NCBI GenBank assembly: GCA_013214065.1
Contig: JABSPK010000006.1
Coordinates: forward strand, 1-64,000
Reading direction: 5' to 3'
Length of the DNA: 64,000 bases
Source of the DNA: Flavobacteriaceae bacterium
Lineage (GTDB): Bacteria > Bacteroidota > Bacteroidia > Flavobacteriales > Flavobacteriaceae
A model generated the notes under the pieces. That model saw only the letters and a program-made list of their open reading frames with translations, did no database searches and was not told where the DNA came from. Both the position numbers and the translations under genes were made by a program. This document shows, in pieces, positions 35,335-44,465 of this stretch. The first letter of the stretch is position 1. Each line of letters opens with the position of its first letter.

Positions 35335-37041
35335 CTATAAATTCAGTTCAGCGAGGATACCTTCCAATTTAGTATCCAACTGCGAATTTACGGATTTAAA
35401 ATCCGAAGGGTCGTCCAATCGGGTGTTCGTGCTGATGTAAAATTTCACTTTGGGTTCGGTACCACTAGGCCTTGCCGCGATACGCGTACCATCTTCGGTT
35501 TCGTAGATGAGCACATTCGACTTCGGTAAATCGATCGCCCGTTCTTCGCCGCTCTGCACGTTGGTCGCAATAGAGGTGTTGTAGTCTTCGATCCAAACTA
35601 CCTTCGAGCCTTGTACCGAAGCAACGGGGTTCTCTTTGAAATCCTTCAACATTTGCTTGATTTCTTCGGCACCACTGATACCCTTTTTCGTCAAAGAGAT
35701 CAGTTTTTCCTTATAAAACCCGAACTGCACATAGCAATCGATCAGGTCTTGATAAAAGGAACTACCGTTGGCTTTTGCCTGGGCAGCGATTTCACAGGCC
35801 AAGAGGGTAGAGGTGACCGCATCTTTATCGCGAACGAAATCACCGACCATATATCCGAAACTTTCTTCACCGCCTCCCATAAAATGGGAATCCGGAAAAT
35901 CCTTGATCATTTTCCCGATCCATTTGAAGCCGGTCAAGGCGGTTTTGAATTCGATACCATAGGATTTGGCCATCCGTTCCATCATGGGAGTCGAGACAAT
36001 GGTGGCGGCTATGAATTCGTTGCCTTTGAACCCTTTTTCCTTGTAGCGGTCCATTAAGAATTTGGTCATCAAGACCATGGTTTGGTTTCCATTGAGCAAT
36101 TCCAATTTTCCCTCCAAGTTTCGAACGGCAATGCCCAAACGATCACTATCGGGATCGGTTCCGACGACCATATCGGCGCCGATTTCCTCCGCTTTTTCAA
36201 GGGCCATTGCAAGTGCTTCAGGTTCTTCGGGGTTCGGCGATTTTACCGTCGGGAAACTACCGTCAGGTGTTGCCTGCTCCTCAATGACCGTAACGTTTTG
36301 ATAGCCTGCCCTTCGTAGCACTTCCGGAATGGCGGTTATCGAAGTTCCATGGATGGAAGTGAATACGATACTGAAATCATCCTTGCCCGCAGCATTGAAA
36401 TTCCCCGATTTTACCGAAGCTTCGAAAAAGGCTTCGTCCACTTCGGTGTCGATCGCCTCGATCAATTCCGGTCGGGCTTCAAAATTAATATCCCCGAAAT
36501 CCAAGGCATTGATCTTGGCAATGATCTCCCCGTCCTGGGGCGGAACGATTTGCCCCCCATCGGTCCAATAAACCTTGTATCCGTTGTATTCTGGCGGATT
36601 GTGTGAGGCCGTCAATACGATACCTGCATGACAATTCAGATGGCGTACGGCAAACGATAGTTCGGGTGTGGTCCGCAGCGCGGAGAACCGATACACATGG
36701 ATGCCATTGGCCGATAGTACTTCGGCGACCACTTGTGACAAGGTATCGCTATTGTGTCTGCAATCATAGGCAATGACCACTTTCAAGGATTCATTGGGGT
36801 AGGTTTCCTTGAGGTAATTGCTCAGTCCTTGGGTACTTTTGCCCAGGGTATACTTATTGATCCGGTTGGTGCCGACGCCCATGACGCCACGCATCCCACC
36901 GGTTCCGAATTCGAGGTCTTTGTAAAAACGTTCTTTCAATTCTTCGGGCTCACTTTCCAACAAAGTGCGCACTTCTTCTTGTGTTGCGGTGTCAAAGACT
37001 TCGGTAAGCCATGATTTGGCGTTTTCGGTAATGGAATCCAT
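35335..37041 (-). CDS. Phosphoglucomutase/phosphomannomutase
   Basis: 568 residues from the ATG at 37041; another ATG at 37059 would add six residues. Landmarks of the alpha-D-phosphohexomutase family are in order: FGTGGMRG, TASHNPPEYNGYK with the phosphoserine, DPDSDRLGI for the metal, GGGEESFGY for the sugar and RPSGTEPKVKFY for the phosphate. It interconverts hexose-1- and hexose-6-phosphate (glucose or mannose) in the cytosol, linking glycogen/trehalose sugar nucleotides and the pentose phosphate pathway. It is the promoter-proximal gene of the pair with the ABC exporter. Confidence 0.93.
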   Translation of the reverse strand: MDSITENAKSWLTEVFDTATQEEVRTLLESEPEELKERFYKDLEFGTGGMRGVMGVGTNRINKYTLGKSTQGLSNYLKETYPNESLKVVIAYDCRHNSDTLSQVVAEVLSANGIHVYRFSALRTTPELSFAVRHLNCHAGIVLTASHNPPEYNGYKVYWTDGGQIVPPQDGEIIAKINALDFGDINFEARPELIEAIDTEVDEAFFEASVKSGNFNAAGKDDFSIVFTSIHGTSITAIPEVLRRAGYQNVTVIEEQATPDGSFPTVKSPNPEEPEALAMALEKAEEIGADMVVGTDPDSDRLGIAVRNLEGKLELLNGNQTMVLMTKFLMDRYKEKGFKGNEFIAATIVSTPMMERMAKSYGIEFKTALTGFKWIGKMIKDFPDSHFMGGGEESFGYMVGDFVRDKDAVTSTLLACEIAAQAKANGSSFYQDLIDCYVQFGFYKEKLISLTKKGISGAEEIKQMLKDFKENPVASVQGSKVVWIEDYNTSIATNVQSGEERAIDLPKSNVLIYETEDGTRIAARPSGTEPKVKFYISTNTRLDDPSDFKSVNSQLDTKLEGILAELNL

Positions 37042-37069
37042 AGAGGTTGTTAATTGCATGCTGCTGAGA

Positions 37070-37096
37070 CAAAATTACATCAGTTTCTTCTTACAA
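37070..37096 (-). promoter_or_regulatory. Putative promoter of the phosphoglucomutase gene
   Basis: TAATTTTG (37077-37070) fits TAnnTTTG; a TTG at 37096-37094 is 16 bp further upstream, slightly short of the usual spacing. The predicted start of transcription favours the ATG at 37041. Confidence 0.45.
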
Positions 37097-37167
37097 TAAT
37101 CGAAAATGGATAGAATATATTGCTTCAACCCGGTTTTTCTTAAACTATCGGTAAAATTGGGTTTTGA

Positions 37168-39837
37168 ATGAAAAAAATATTATGTTACGGCGCTATGGGA
37201 AAAAGAATCCTCACCGTTTTGCTTCTTTTTGCGACCGGCCTTTATGGGCAAAGGGAAGCCTCGAATTGGTATTTCGGGAAAAACGCGGGATTGGACTTCA
37301 ATTCCGGGGCGCCGGTTCCCCTGCTTGATGGCCAGATCAATACCGTTGAAGGTTGCGAATCGTTTTCCGATGCCAATGGCAACCTGCTCTTTTATACCGA
37401 AGGGAAGACCGTATGGAACAAGAACCATCAAGTCATGCCCAATGGCACCGGGTTAAGGGGGAGCTTTTCGACCTCACAATCCGCTTTGGTGGTGCCGAAT
37501 CCGGTCGATAAGAACATCTATTACATTTTCACACCTGATGACGCCTTGGCGCAACAACTCAGCGGGTCTTCGAACGGGTTCAATTATTCGGTAGTCGATA
37601 TGGGTCGGAATTCGGGCCTTGGTGATGTTACCACTAAGAACGTCGAACTTTTGCCGCAATGTTCCGAAAAGGTTTCGGCCGTTCGTAATGCGGCCGGCGA
37701 CTTTTATTGGGTTGTGACCCATTTCACCAATCGGTTTTATGCCTATCGGGTCGACGAAAACGGAGTCGACACTACACCGGTGGTTTCCCAGGTCGGTCCT
37801 TGGATCGAGGATTTTGAAAATATCAGGGGTTCGTTGAAACTGTCACCAGACGGTACCAAGTTGGCCATTACCCATACCATTGTGGAGCCGGAGTTCGAAG
37901 CGGGTTTTTATCTTTTTGATTTCGATGTAGACACTGGACTGGTCAGCAATCCGGTCAGTGTCAGTGATACACGGCTGTATTACGGTGTGGAATTTTCATC
38001 GAATTCGACCAAGCTATATGCCAGCGGCCTACGTCTCGAACAAAGGGGTGATACCCTGGCTTTGGGTGGGTTGCAAATTACCCAATACGATTTGCAAGCC
38101 CCGAACCTGACTGCTAGTGAATATTTGGTACACGACTTTGGATCGCCTTTACGCACCTTTGTTGCCGGGGCATTGCAGATAGGTATCGATAAGAAAATCT
38201 ATCATGCGATACCGAATGAACGGTTGTCGGTGATACGGACACCCAACCTTGACGGCTTGGATTCCGACTTCAGACCCTATGGCGTTAATTTGGGTGATCG
38301 GGCCGCAACCTATGGCCTACCACCATTCGTACAATCGTTTTTTGAGACCATTGTCACCATAGAAAATTTTTGCGAAGGGGATAAAACCACTTTTACTACG
38401 GAATCTACCGGAAACATTGTCGCCATTCAATGGGATTTTGGTGATCCCGCTTCCGGAACCGCCAATTTTTCGACCGAACTCAATCCCACCCATATCTATT
38501 CTACCAATGGTACGTTTACGGTCACCATTGATGTGGAATACGCGAATGGCTCGTCTAGACAGTTTTTGGAATTCGTCGAAATTGCCGAAACCCCCAACGT
38601 CAACAGTCAGGTCGAACTCGTACAATGCGATGTCGATGGGGTGAACGATGGCATCACCACTTTCAACCTAAGACAGGCGATTCCGTTATTCAACAATGGG
38701 AACGAAGATATCACCGGTTTGTTCTTTTTGCAAGAAGCCGATGCAATCGCCAATCAAAACGTACTGGACCCTATTGGTTTTGTGAATACGGTTTCTGGCC
38801 AGACGATATATGCCAGGGCCTTTGAGAATTCGGAATGCTTTAGCATCGTTGAAATCCAATTGACGGCCGAGCCAATGACCGACTTGGGGGAATACGATAC
38901 CTTGTTCATTTGTGAGGGCAGGGTAGCGGTCATCGCGACCATTGTGAATATCACGGAAGTCCATGAACAATTGACCGCTGATTTCTCGGCGTATGACTCC
39001 TTGCAGATTTTTTTACGGAGGGACGAGGCGGTGCTGGAACAGAACCCCATGCCATTGGAAGAGCATACTTTCGGGCCTTTGGATGCCCTTGAGGTGTATT
39101 TCAGGGTAGAGGATAACGACGCCTGTGCGTTTATAGGTAAAGTGAAGCTCAACGTGTCGCAACCTCCCGAATTCGAACCCTTGGTTCAAGTAAGTCTATG
39201 TCGAGGAAGGGCTGAATTGACCGCCCTTGATGGTTTTGATAGCTATCTATGGCCTGATGGCAGTCAAGCTGCCTCTTATTTGGCCACGCAAACCGGGACG
39301 GTGGATGTCGTTTTTTCGAACGGCCCTTGTATGTATACCCAGTCCTTTGAGGTGCTCGAAGAGCCTGAAATCGTACTTGACGAAGTCATCGTGAATGACT
39401 TTCAACGGAACATTTCGCTTGAAGTACTGGCCGATAGTGCCTCTGAACTCGATAGCTTGCGATTTTCATTGGATGGGGGCAGTAACTACCAAGATTCCAA
39501 TATCTTCCGAGGGGTATTCCCCGGACTTTATAGATTGACCATAGACAACGGATGTTCCGTATTGGAACAGGAAGTGTTAGTCGGTGGCACCCCAGCTTTT
39601 TTTACTCCCAATAATGATGGTTTTAATGACAGCTGGACAATGATGAACCAGGAGTTTTTCCCTGATTATACCATTTCGATATTTGATCGTTATGGCAAGT
39701 TACTGCGTAGTTTCGGTGAAGGCCAAAGTTGGGACGGCACTTTCAACAACCGATTGATGCCCGCTGATGATTATTGGTATCACCTTACCCTGGCCGACGG
39801 CCGCACCGTAAAGGGCTACTTTGCATTGAAACGTTAA
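37168..39837 (+). CDS. T9SS type B sorting domain-containing secreted protein with PKD domain
   Basis: 889 residues from ATG 37168 (an ATG at 37195 also gives a signal peptide, MGKRILTVLLLFATGLYGQ). Residues about 30-390 form WD40-like propeller repeats typical of this family (NWYFGKNAGLDFNSG, SADGTKLAITH-like blades). A PKD domain follows (about 405-470, with IQWDFGDPASGTANF). The last ~80 residues, from AFFTPNNDGFNDSW to KGYFALKR, are the type B (gliding-motility associated) T9SS C-terminal signal, with FDRYGKLL and WDGTFNNRLMPADDYWY as landmarks. It should be exported and placed on the cell surface or released. Its substrate or partner is unknown. It shares its stop with the convergent GT2 gene. 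Confidence 0.92.
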   Translation: MKKILCYGAMGKRILTVLLLFATGLYGQREASNWYFGKNAGLDFNSGAPVPLLDGQINTVEGCESFSDANGNLLFYTEGKTVWNKNHQVMPNGTGLRGSFSTSQSALVVPNPVDKNIYYIFTPDDALAQQLSGSSNGFNYSVVDMGRNSGLGDVTTKNVELLPQCSEKVSAVRNAAGDFYWVVTHFTNRFYAYRVDENGVDTTPVVSQVGPWIEDFENIRGSLKLSPDGTKLAITHTIVEPEFEAGFYLFDFDVDTGLVSNPVSVSDTRLYYGVEFSSNSTKLYASGLRLEQRGDTLALGGLQITQYDLQAPNLTASEYLVHDFGSPLRTFVAGALQIGIDKKIYHAIPNERLSVIRTPNLDGLDSDFRPYGVNLGDRAATYGLPPFVQSFFETIVTIENFCEGDKTTFTTESTGNIVAIQWDFGDPASGTANFSTELNPTHIYSTNGTFTVTIDVEYANGSSRQFLEFVEIAETPNVNSQVELVQCDVDGVNDGITTFNLRQAIPLFNNGNEDITGLFFLQEADAIANQNVLDPIGFVNTVSGQTIYARAFENSECFSIVEIQLTAEPMTDLGEYDTLFICEGRVAVIATIVNITEVHEQLTADFSAYDSLQIFLRRDEAVLEQNPMPLEEHTFGPLDALEVYFRVEDNDACAFIGKVKLNVSQPPEFEPLVQVSLCRGRAELTALDGFDSYLWPDGSQAASYLATQTGTVDVVFSNGPCMYTQSFEVLEEPEIVLDEVIVNDFQRNISLEVLADSASELDSLRFSLDGGSNYQDSNIFRGVFPGLYRLTIDNGCSVLEQEVLVGGTPAFFTPNNDGFNDSWTMMNQEFFPDYTISIFDRYGKLLRSFGEGQSWDGTFNNRLMPADDYWYHLTLADGRTVKGYFALKR

Positions 39838-40781
39838 ACGTTCAGTGTTTCGCTTACCGAATAGCCTTCGACATTCTTTTTGGCCCTGATGATGATTTCA
39901 CCCAGAAAGCCCGCAAGAAAGAGCTGGGTACCTAAAACCATACAGACCAAAGCGATGTAGAATTGTGGACGATCGGTGATCAACCGCCCGGTGGGGTCCA
40001 AAAAGAGCTTATCGATTCCAAGATATACCGAAAAAGCGAAGCCGATGAAGAAAACGAAGACCCCCCAAGCCCCGAAGAGGTGCATGGGACGTTTTCCGAA
40101 TTTGGAAACGAACCAAATGGTCAAAAGATCTAGAAAGCCGTTGATAAAGCGTTCGGCCCCGAATTTGGTTTCACCGTATTTGCGGGCTTGGTGTTTGACC
40201 ACTTTTTCACCTATGGTCGAAAAGCCGGCACTTTTCGCCAAAACCGGGATATAGCGGTGCATTTCACCGGAAACCTCGATATTCTTGATGACCTCTTTTC
40301 GAAAGGCCTTTAAACCACAATTGAAATCATGTAGCGCGACCCCGGAGGTTTTCCGTGCGGCCCAATTGAATAGTTTGGAAGGAAGGTTTTTGGCGAAAAA
40401 AGAATCGAACCGTTTTTTCTTCCATCCCGAGACCAAGTCGAAACCTTGCTCGGTGATGAGATGGTACAATTCGGGGATTTCATCAGGATTGTCTTGCAAA
40501 TCGGCATCCATGGTGATCACGACATCACCTTGTGCCTCACGAAAACCCGCATGTAAAGCCTGTGACTTCCCGAAGTTTTTCGGAAACCGGATACCTTTGA
40601 CTTCCCGATGTTCGGCACCCAATTGTTCGATAACCTGCCAAGAACCATCGGTGCTGCCATCATCGATGAAGATAACCTCATATAAAAAACGATTGGACCG
40701 CATAACCGCAGCGATCCAATCGTGTAGTTCATGAAGTGATTCTTTTTCGTTGAGTAAGGGAATTACAATAGATAACTGCAT
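39834..40781 (-). CDS. Glycosyltransferase family 2 with C-terminal membrane anchor (dolichyl-phosphate mannosyltransferase-like)
   Basis: 315 residues. The GT-A fold has VIPLLNEKESL, IDDGSTDGSW and the metal-binding DADLQDNPDEIP; KNFGKSQALHAG lies between. Two membrane helices near 235-260 and 270-300 anchor it. Related DPM1/GtrB/ArnC enzymes transfer a sugar to undecaprenyl or another polyprenyl phosphate at the inner membrane. The C-terminal 4 bases overlap the convergent T9SS gene (TTAA). Confidence 0.9.
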   Translation of the reverse strand: MQLSIVIPLLNEKESLHELHDWIAAVMRSNRFLYEVIFIDDGSTDGSWQVIEQLGAEHREVKGIRFPKNFGKSQALHAGFREAQGDVVITMDADLQDNPDEIPELYHLITEQGFDLVSGWKKKRFDSFFAKNLPSKLFNWAARKTSGVALHDFNCGLKAFRKEVIKNIEVSGEMHRYIPVLAKSAGFSTIGEKVVKHQARKYGETKFGAERFINGFLDLLTIWFVSKFGKRPMHLFGAWGVFVFFIGFAFSVYLGIDKLFLDPTGRLITDRPQFYIALVCMVLGTQLFLAGFLGEIIIRAKKNVEGYSVSETLNV

Positions 40782-40803
40782 GTGCCTATTCGCGAGGTTC
40801 CCT

Positions 40804-40811
40804 CAAAAGTA
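40804..40811 (-). promoter_or_regulatory. Putative -7 box of the GT2 gene
   Basis: TACTTTTG on the minus strand is an exact TAnnTTTG match 22 bp before the ATG. It lies between this gene and the DUF4199 stop, so the GT2 gene probably has its own promoter. Confidence 0.4.
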
Positions 40812-40823
40812 CCACTTTTTGGT

Positions 40824-41351
40824 TTAGTAGGTCGGCTGTGCTTTCTTTAGGATAAGGCCACCGATCAATGAGAAAATGGCACCGAAAAAAATACTGGCCA
40901 AGGCCCCGAAAGCGATCATCATGCCCGGACCTGAGAATTTCTTCATCATTTCCGTAGCGTTGTCGACCTGTTCTTGCGTCATGTTCGGGTTTTGAGCGAT
41001 CATCTCGGCCTTTCTGATTTCCATCATATTGTCCATGAACTCAGGTTCGATGACGTTGATGAAGATCATTTGGTAGATGATACCGATGACAAAGCCCACC
41101 AAGGCGATACCGAGGCCCACTTTCATGGCTTGGCCCAAGGTCAAATACCCGGCATTGGCCTTTCTGAACTGTGCGATACCGAAAATGATGATACCCGCCA
41201 TAATGACCAGGTTGATCGCGTTGATTTCCCAGCCTTGCTCATAATGCATATCGGCAGAATACAGCATAAAGCCGAAAACAATACCGACAAGACCCAATAG
41301 GGCCCCATAATTCAATGAAAACTTTCCAGTTTTCGGAGGAGTTCCTTCCAT
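40824..41351 (-). CDS. DUF4199 domain membrane protein
   Basis: 175 residues from the ATG at 41351 (an in-frame ATG at 41378 adds nine residues). Four hydrophobic segments are seen (about 18-37, 47-66, 80-103 and 140-170), with KANAGYLTLGQAMKVGLGIALVG between the second and third, the most conserved part of DUF4199 proteins. These Bacteroidota inner membrane proteins have no known function. Neighbours on the same strand are the GT2 gene; this pair is common in the phylum. Confidence 0.85.
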   Translation of the reverse strand: MEGTPPKTGKFSLNYGALLGLVGIVFGFMLYSADMHYEQGWEINAINLVIMAGIIIFGIAQFRKANAGYLTLGQAMKVGLGIALVGFVIGIIYQMIFINVIEPEFMDNMMEIRKAEMIAQNPNMTQEQVDNATEMMKKFSGPGMMIAFGALASIFFGAIFSLIGGLILKKAQPTY

Positions 41352-41448
41352 TGTATTAAAATTTAAGTTGATTACCATTGGTTAGTGCGGAATCCCACAC
41401 TTTTGTTACAACTAAATGTACAATTATTTCTTTTTTAATATTTTGGGG

Positions 41449-41478
41449 TTGGCATTGTTCAAAAAATAACTAAATTTG
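41449..41478 (+). promoter_or_regulatory. Promoter of rpmE2
   Basis: TTG at 41449-41451, 19-bp spacer, TAAATTTG at 41471-41478: an exact Bacteroidota promoter with good spacing, 37 bp before the ATG. The rpmH promoter has the same spacing. Confidence 0.7.
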
Positions 41479-41514
41479 CAGCTCGAAAATTCCCAGAATT
41501 AAGAAGATACAGCG

Positions 41515-41784
41515 ATGAAAACAGGTTTACACCCAGAAAACTATAGATTGGTTGCTTTCAAAGACATGTCGAACGACGACGTGTTCATCACCAAGTCAAC
41601 TGCAGAATCAAAAGAAACGATTACGGTTGAAGGCGTAGAATACCCTTTGATCAAGTTGGAAATTTCGAGAACATCACACCCATATTATACCGGGAAGACG
41701 AAATTGGTCGATACGGCCGGTCGAATCGACAAGTTCAAGAACAAGTACAAGAAATTCAGCAAGGATGAAAAGAAAGCCGAATAA
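41515..41784 (+). CDS. rpmE2: 50S ribosomal protein L31, type B
   Basis: 89 residues (MKTGLHPENYRLVAFKDMS, SRTSHPYYTGKTKLVDTAGRIDKF as landmarks: SHPYYTGK and GRIDKF). The motif PEYR/PENYR near the N-terminus and FKxK..Y near the C-terminus identify L31. There is no Cys, so it is the zinc-free type B form. It is free-standing, with its own promoter and an intrinsic terminator. Confidence 0.95.
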   Translation: MKTGLHPENYRLVAFKDMSNDDVFITKSTAESKETITVEGVEYPLIKLEISRTSHPYYTGKTKLVDTAGRIDKFKNKYKKFSKDEKKAE

Positions 41785-41809
41785 GCACCTTTTCTTAAAA
41801 TATACCGAC

Positions 41810-41846
41810 AACGCCTTCGTTTTTAATGAAGGCGTTTTTATTTTTA
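41810..41846 (+). terminator. Intrinsic terminator of rpmE2
   Basis: Stem AACGCCTTC / GAAGGCGTT around a 9-nt loop, then a T-rich tail. It lies 25 bp past the stop and excludes the upstream ATG at 41826 as the start of the next gene. Confidence 0.85.
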
Positions 41847-41864
41847 GACCATATGGCTACGCAC

Positions 41865-43040
41865 ATGAACTACATTCTCTCCGATGGCACTTCAAGGGAA
41901 GCTTTATTTCCATTGACGTTTACGCGACCGGTAGCTGAACTTCGCGTAGGGATCTTGACCCTACGTGAAAAATGGGAGAAGCAATTGGGAGCCCCATGCA
42001 GCGTGCTGACCGAAGCCTATCTTGCAGAGAAGTTCCCGCTTACCACCACAGCTCGCAACGTGGTGATCAGCGCGGATTACCTGCCTACCGAAACCTTGCT
42101 CGGATTGGTGGGCCAATTGCAATTGGGTGAGGCCATTATCGCCAATGGCGAGGTCGTTGCCTATGCTACGGAAGATGCGACGGCCGACTTCAGTCTATCG
42201 TCCTATCGTTCGATCAGCTATGATGCCGGTGATGCGACCATCAAACATACTTGGGATATATTCTCAAAAAATGCCGAAGCCTTAAAGGCCGATTTCGCGC
42301 TTTTGACCAAAGGGCGACGTTCGCAACCTTTATCATCGACCAATACCGTGATCAATCCGGATGCGGTATTCTTGGAAGCGGGTGCGAAAGTTGAATGTTC
42401 CATTTTAAATGCGACCAACGGACCCATTTATATCGGCGCTGGAGCCGAAGTTATGGAGGGATGTATCATCAGGGGTGGACTCGCCCTTGGCGAAGGGGCC
42501 ATTTTAAAGATGGGGGCCAAGATTTATGGTGCCTGTACCTTCGGGCCATATTGCAAGGTCGGTGGCGAGGTCAATAATTCGGTACTATTCGCCTATTCCA
42601 ATAAAGGGCATGATGGCTTCTTAGGGAATTCCGTACTAGGGGAATGGTGCAATCTCGGTGCCGATACCAATACCTCAAACCTCAAGAACAATTATGCCGA
42701 AGTCAGGCTGTGGGACTACCAAAAAGAAGGGTTTTCCAAGACCGGACTTCAATTTTGCGGACTGATCATGGGAGATCACAGTAAAAGTGGCATCAATGTA
42801 ATGTTCAATACCGGAACGGTGGTCGGTGTCAGTGCCAATATCTTCGGATCCGGTTTTCCGCGAAACTTCGTTCCGAGTTACAGTTGGGGAGGTGCTTCCG
42901 GTTTTACGACCTACCTGACCAAAAAAGCATTCGAGACCGCTAAGGCTATGATGGGGCGTCGGGATGTTGAATTCGACGATACCGAAGCGCGGATATTGGA
43001 AACCGTCTATGGCATGACCCAAAAATGGCGTCGCAATTAA
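41865..43040 (+). CDS. GlmU family sugar nucleotidyltransferase-like protein
   Basis: 391 residues from the ATG at 41865 (MNYILSDGTSREALFPLTF). An upstream in-frame ATG at 41826 lies inside the rpmE2 terminator. The N-terminal half has a reduced nucleotidyltransferase-like fold (FTRPVAELRVGILTLREKW). The C-terminal half, from about residue 170, is a left-handed beta-helix of hexapeptide repeats (VFLEAGAKVECSIL, GPIYIGAGAEVMEGCII, LALGEGAILKMGAKIYG), as in acyltransferases. It lacks the classic LAAGxGTRM nucleotide loop of GlmU, so UDP-GlcNAc synthesis is doubtful; this is the shorter GlmU-family form found widely in Bacteroidota. Confidence 0.85.
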   Translation: MNYILSDGTSREALFPLTFTRPVAELRVGILTLREKWEKQLGAPCSVLTEAYLAEKFPLTTTARNVVISADYLPTETLLGLVGQLQLGEAIIANGEVVAYATEDATADFSLSSYRSISYDAGDATIKHTWDIFSKNAEALKADFALLTKGRRSQPLSSTNTVINPDAVFLEAGAKVECSILNATNGPIYIGAGAEVMEGCIIRGGLALGEGAILKMGAKIYGACTFGPYCKVGGEVNNSVLFAYSNKGHDGFLGNSVLGEWCNLGADTNTSNLKNNYAEVRLWDYQKEGFSKTGLQFCGLIMGDHSKSGINVMFNTGTVVGVSANIFGSGFPRNFVPSYSWGGASGFTTYLTKKAFETAKAMMGRRDVEFDDTEARILETVYGMTQKWRRN

Positions 43041-43109
43041 GGGGCTATCCCTTTTAGAACCAACAGCTTAAAATTGATATCTTTACAGGCCTGAATGGGA
43101 GGAAGACCG

Positions 43110-44438
43110 ATGAACAAGAAAGTCGCATTTTATACGTTGGGTTGCAAGCTCAACTTTTCAGAAACTTCAACGATAGCAAGAGACTTCGAGGCGCGGCAAT
43201 TCGATCGTGTCGACTTCGAAGAGGTAGCCGATATCTATGTCATCAATACTTGTTCGGTGACGGAGAACGCGGACAAGCGTTTTAAAACCGTTGTTCGGCA
43301 AGCCCTTAAAAAAAACCCTGAGGCCTTTGTCGCAGCCGTGGGTTGTTATGCCCAATTGAAGCCCGAAGCCTTAGCTGCGGTCGATGGGGTCGACCTGGTC
43401 CTCGGTGCGACGGAGAAATTCAAGATTACCGATTACATCAACGACCTGTCGAAAAATGATTTCGGCCAAGTACACTCCTGTGAGATCGAGGAGGCTGATT
43501 TCTATGTGGGCAGCTATGCCATCGGTGACCGAACCCGAGCCTTTTTAAAGGTGCAAGACGGCTGCGATTACAAATGTACCTATTGCACCATTCCCCTGGC
43601 CAGGGGTATTTCACGCAGCGATTCCTTGTCGAATGTATTGACCAACGCCGCTGAAATCGCCGCCAAAGGGATCAAGGAAATCGTGTTGACCGGGGTTAAT
43701 ATCGGAGACTATGGCAAAGGCGAATTCGGAAACAAAAAGCATGAACATACCTTTTTCGATTTGGTAACCGCTTTGGATACCGTTCAGGGCATCCACCGCT
43801 TACGGATTTCATCCATCGAACCGAACCTGTTGAAAAACCAAACCATCGATTTCGTAGCCCAAAGCGAATCCTTCGTTCCACATTTCCATATTCCGTTGCA
43901 AAGTGGCAGTGATGCCATTTTGAAAAAAATGAGACGTCGCTACCTAACGCAGCTCTATGTCGATCGGGTCGCAAGGATCAAAAAGGTCATGCCCCATGCC
44001 TGTATCGGGGTCGATGTGATCGTTGGGTTCCCAGGGGAGACCGATGCGCACTTCATGGAAACCTATCATTTCTTGAACGAATTGGACATCTCTTACTTGC
44101 ACGTGTTCACTTATTCCGAACGCGACAATACCTTAGCCGCCGATATGGAAGGTGCGGTGCCTAAGCAAATCAGGCACAAACGGAGTAAGATGTTGCGCGG
44201 CCTATCGGTCAAAAAACGACGTGCGTTCTATGAAAGTCAGTTGGGTTCGACACGAACCGTACTCTTCGAAGGGGAGAACAAATCGGGGTACATCCATGGG
44301 TTTACTGAAAACTACGTGAAGGTCAAGGCCCCTTGGGATCCGGCCTTAGTGAATACCCTGCATGAAGTGGAATTGAAGGAAATCGATGCTGACGGACTGG
44401 TACGGTTCGCCTTTACGGAAGAAAATATCTGGGTATAA
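43110..44438 (+). CDS. mtaB: tRNA threonylcarbamoyladenosine methylthiotransferase
   Basis: 442 residues from ATG 43110; an ATG at 43095 adds five residues. The N-terminal MTTase domain has YTLGCKLNFSE, INTCSVTENAD and AVGCYAQLKPE with three Cys for one FeS cluster. The radical SAM domain has CDYKCTYC for the second cluster, and a TRAM domain closes the protein (about 380-440). This pattern fits MtaB, which methylthiolates t6A37 in ANN-decoding tRNAs to ms2t6A. It is followed by a terminator shared with a convergent gene. Confidence 0.92.
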   Translation: MNKKVAFYTLGCKLNFSETSTIARDFEARQFDRVDFEEVADIYVINTCSVTENADKRFKTVVRQALKKNPEAFVAAVGCYAQLKPEALAAVDGVDLVLGATEKFKITDYINDLSKNDFGQVHSCEIEEADFYVGSYAIGDRTRAFLKVQDGCDYKCTYCTIPLARGISRSDSLSNVLTNAAEIAAKGIKEIVLTGVNIGDYGKGEFGNKKHEHTFFDLVTALDTVQGIHRLRISSIEPNLLKNQTIDFVAQSESFVPHFHIPLQSGSDAILKKMRRRYLTQLYVDRVARIKKVMPHACIGVDVIVGFPGETDAHFMETYHFLNELDISYLHVFTYSERDNTLAADMEGAVPKQIRHKRSKMLRGLSVKKRRAFYESQLGSTRTVLFEGENKSGYIHGFTENYVKVKAPWDPALVNTLHEVELKEIDADGLVRFAFTEENIWV

Positions 44439-44462
44439 AAAAACCCCCTTGCGGAGGTTTTG
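44438..44462. terminator. Bidirectional terminator between mtaB and the YjdJ-type GNAT gene
   Basis: AAACCCCC and GGAGGTTT pair with one mismatch around TTGC, with A-run before and T-run after. It directly follows the mtaB stop and precedes the convergent stop at 44466. Confidence 0.7.
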
Positions 44463-44465
44463 TCG

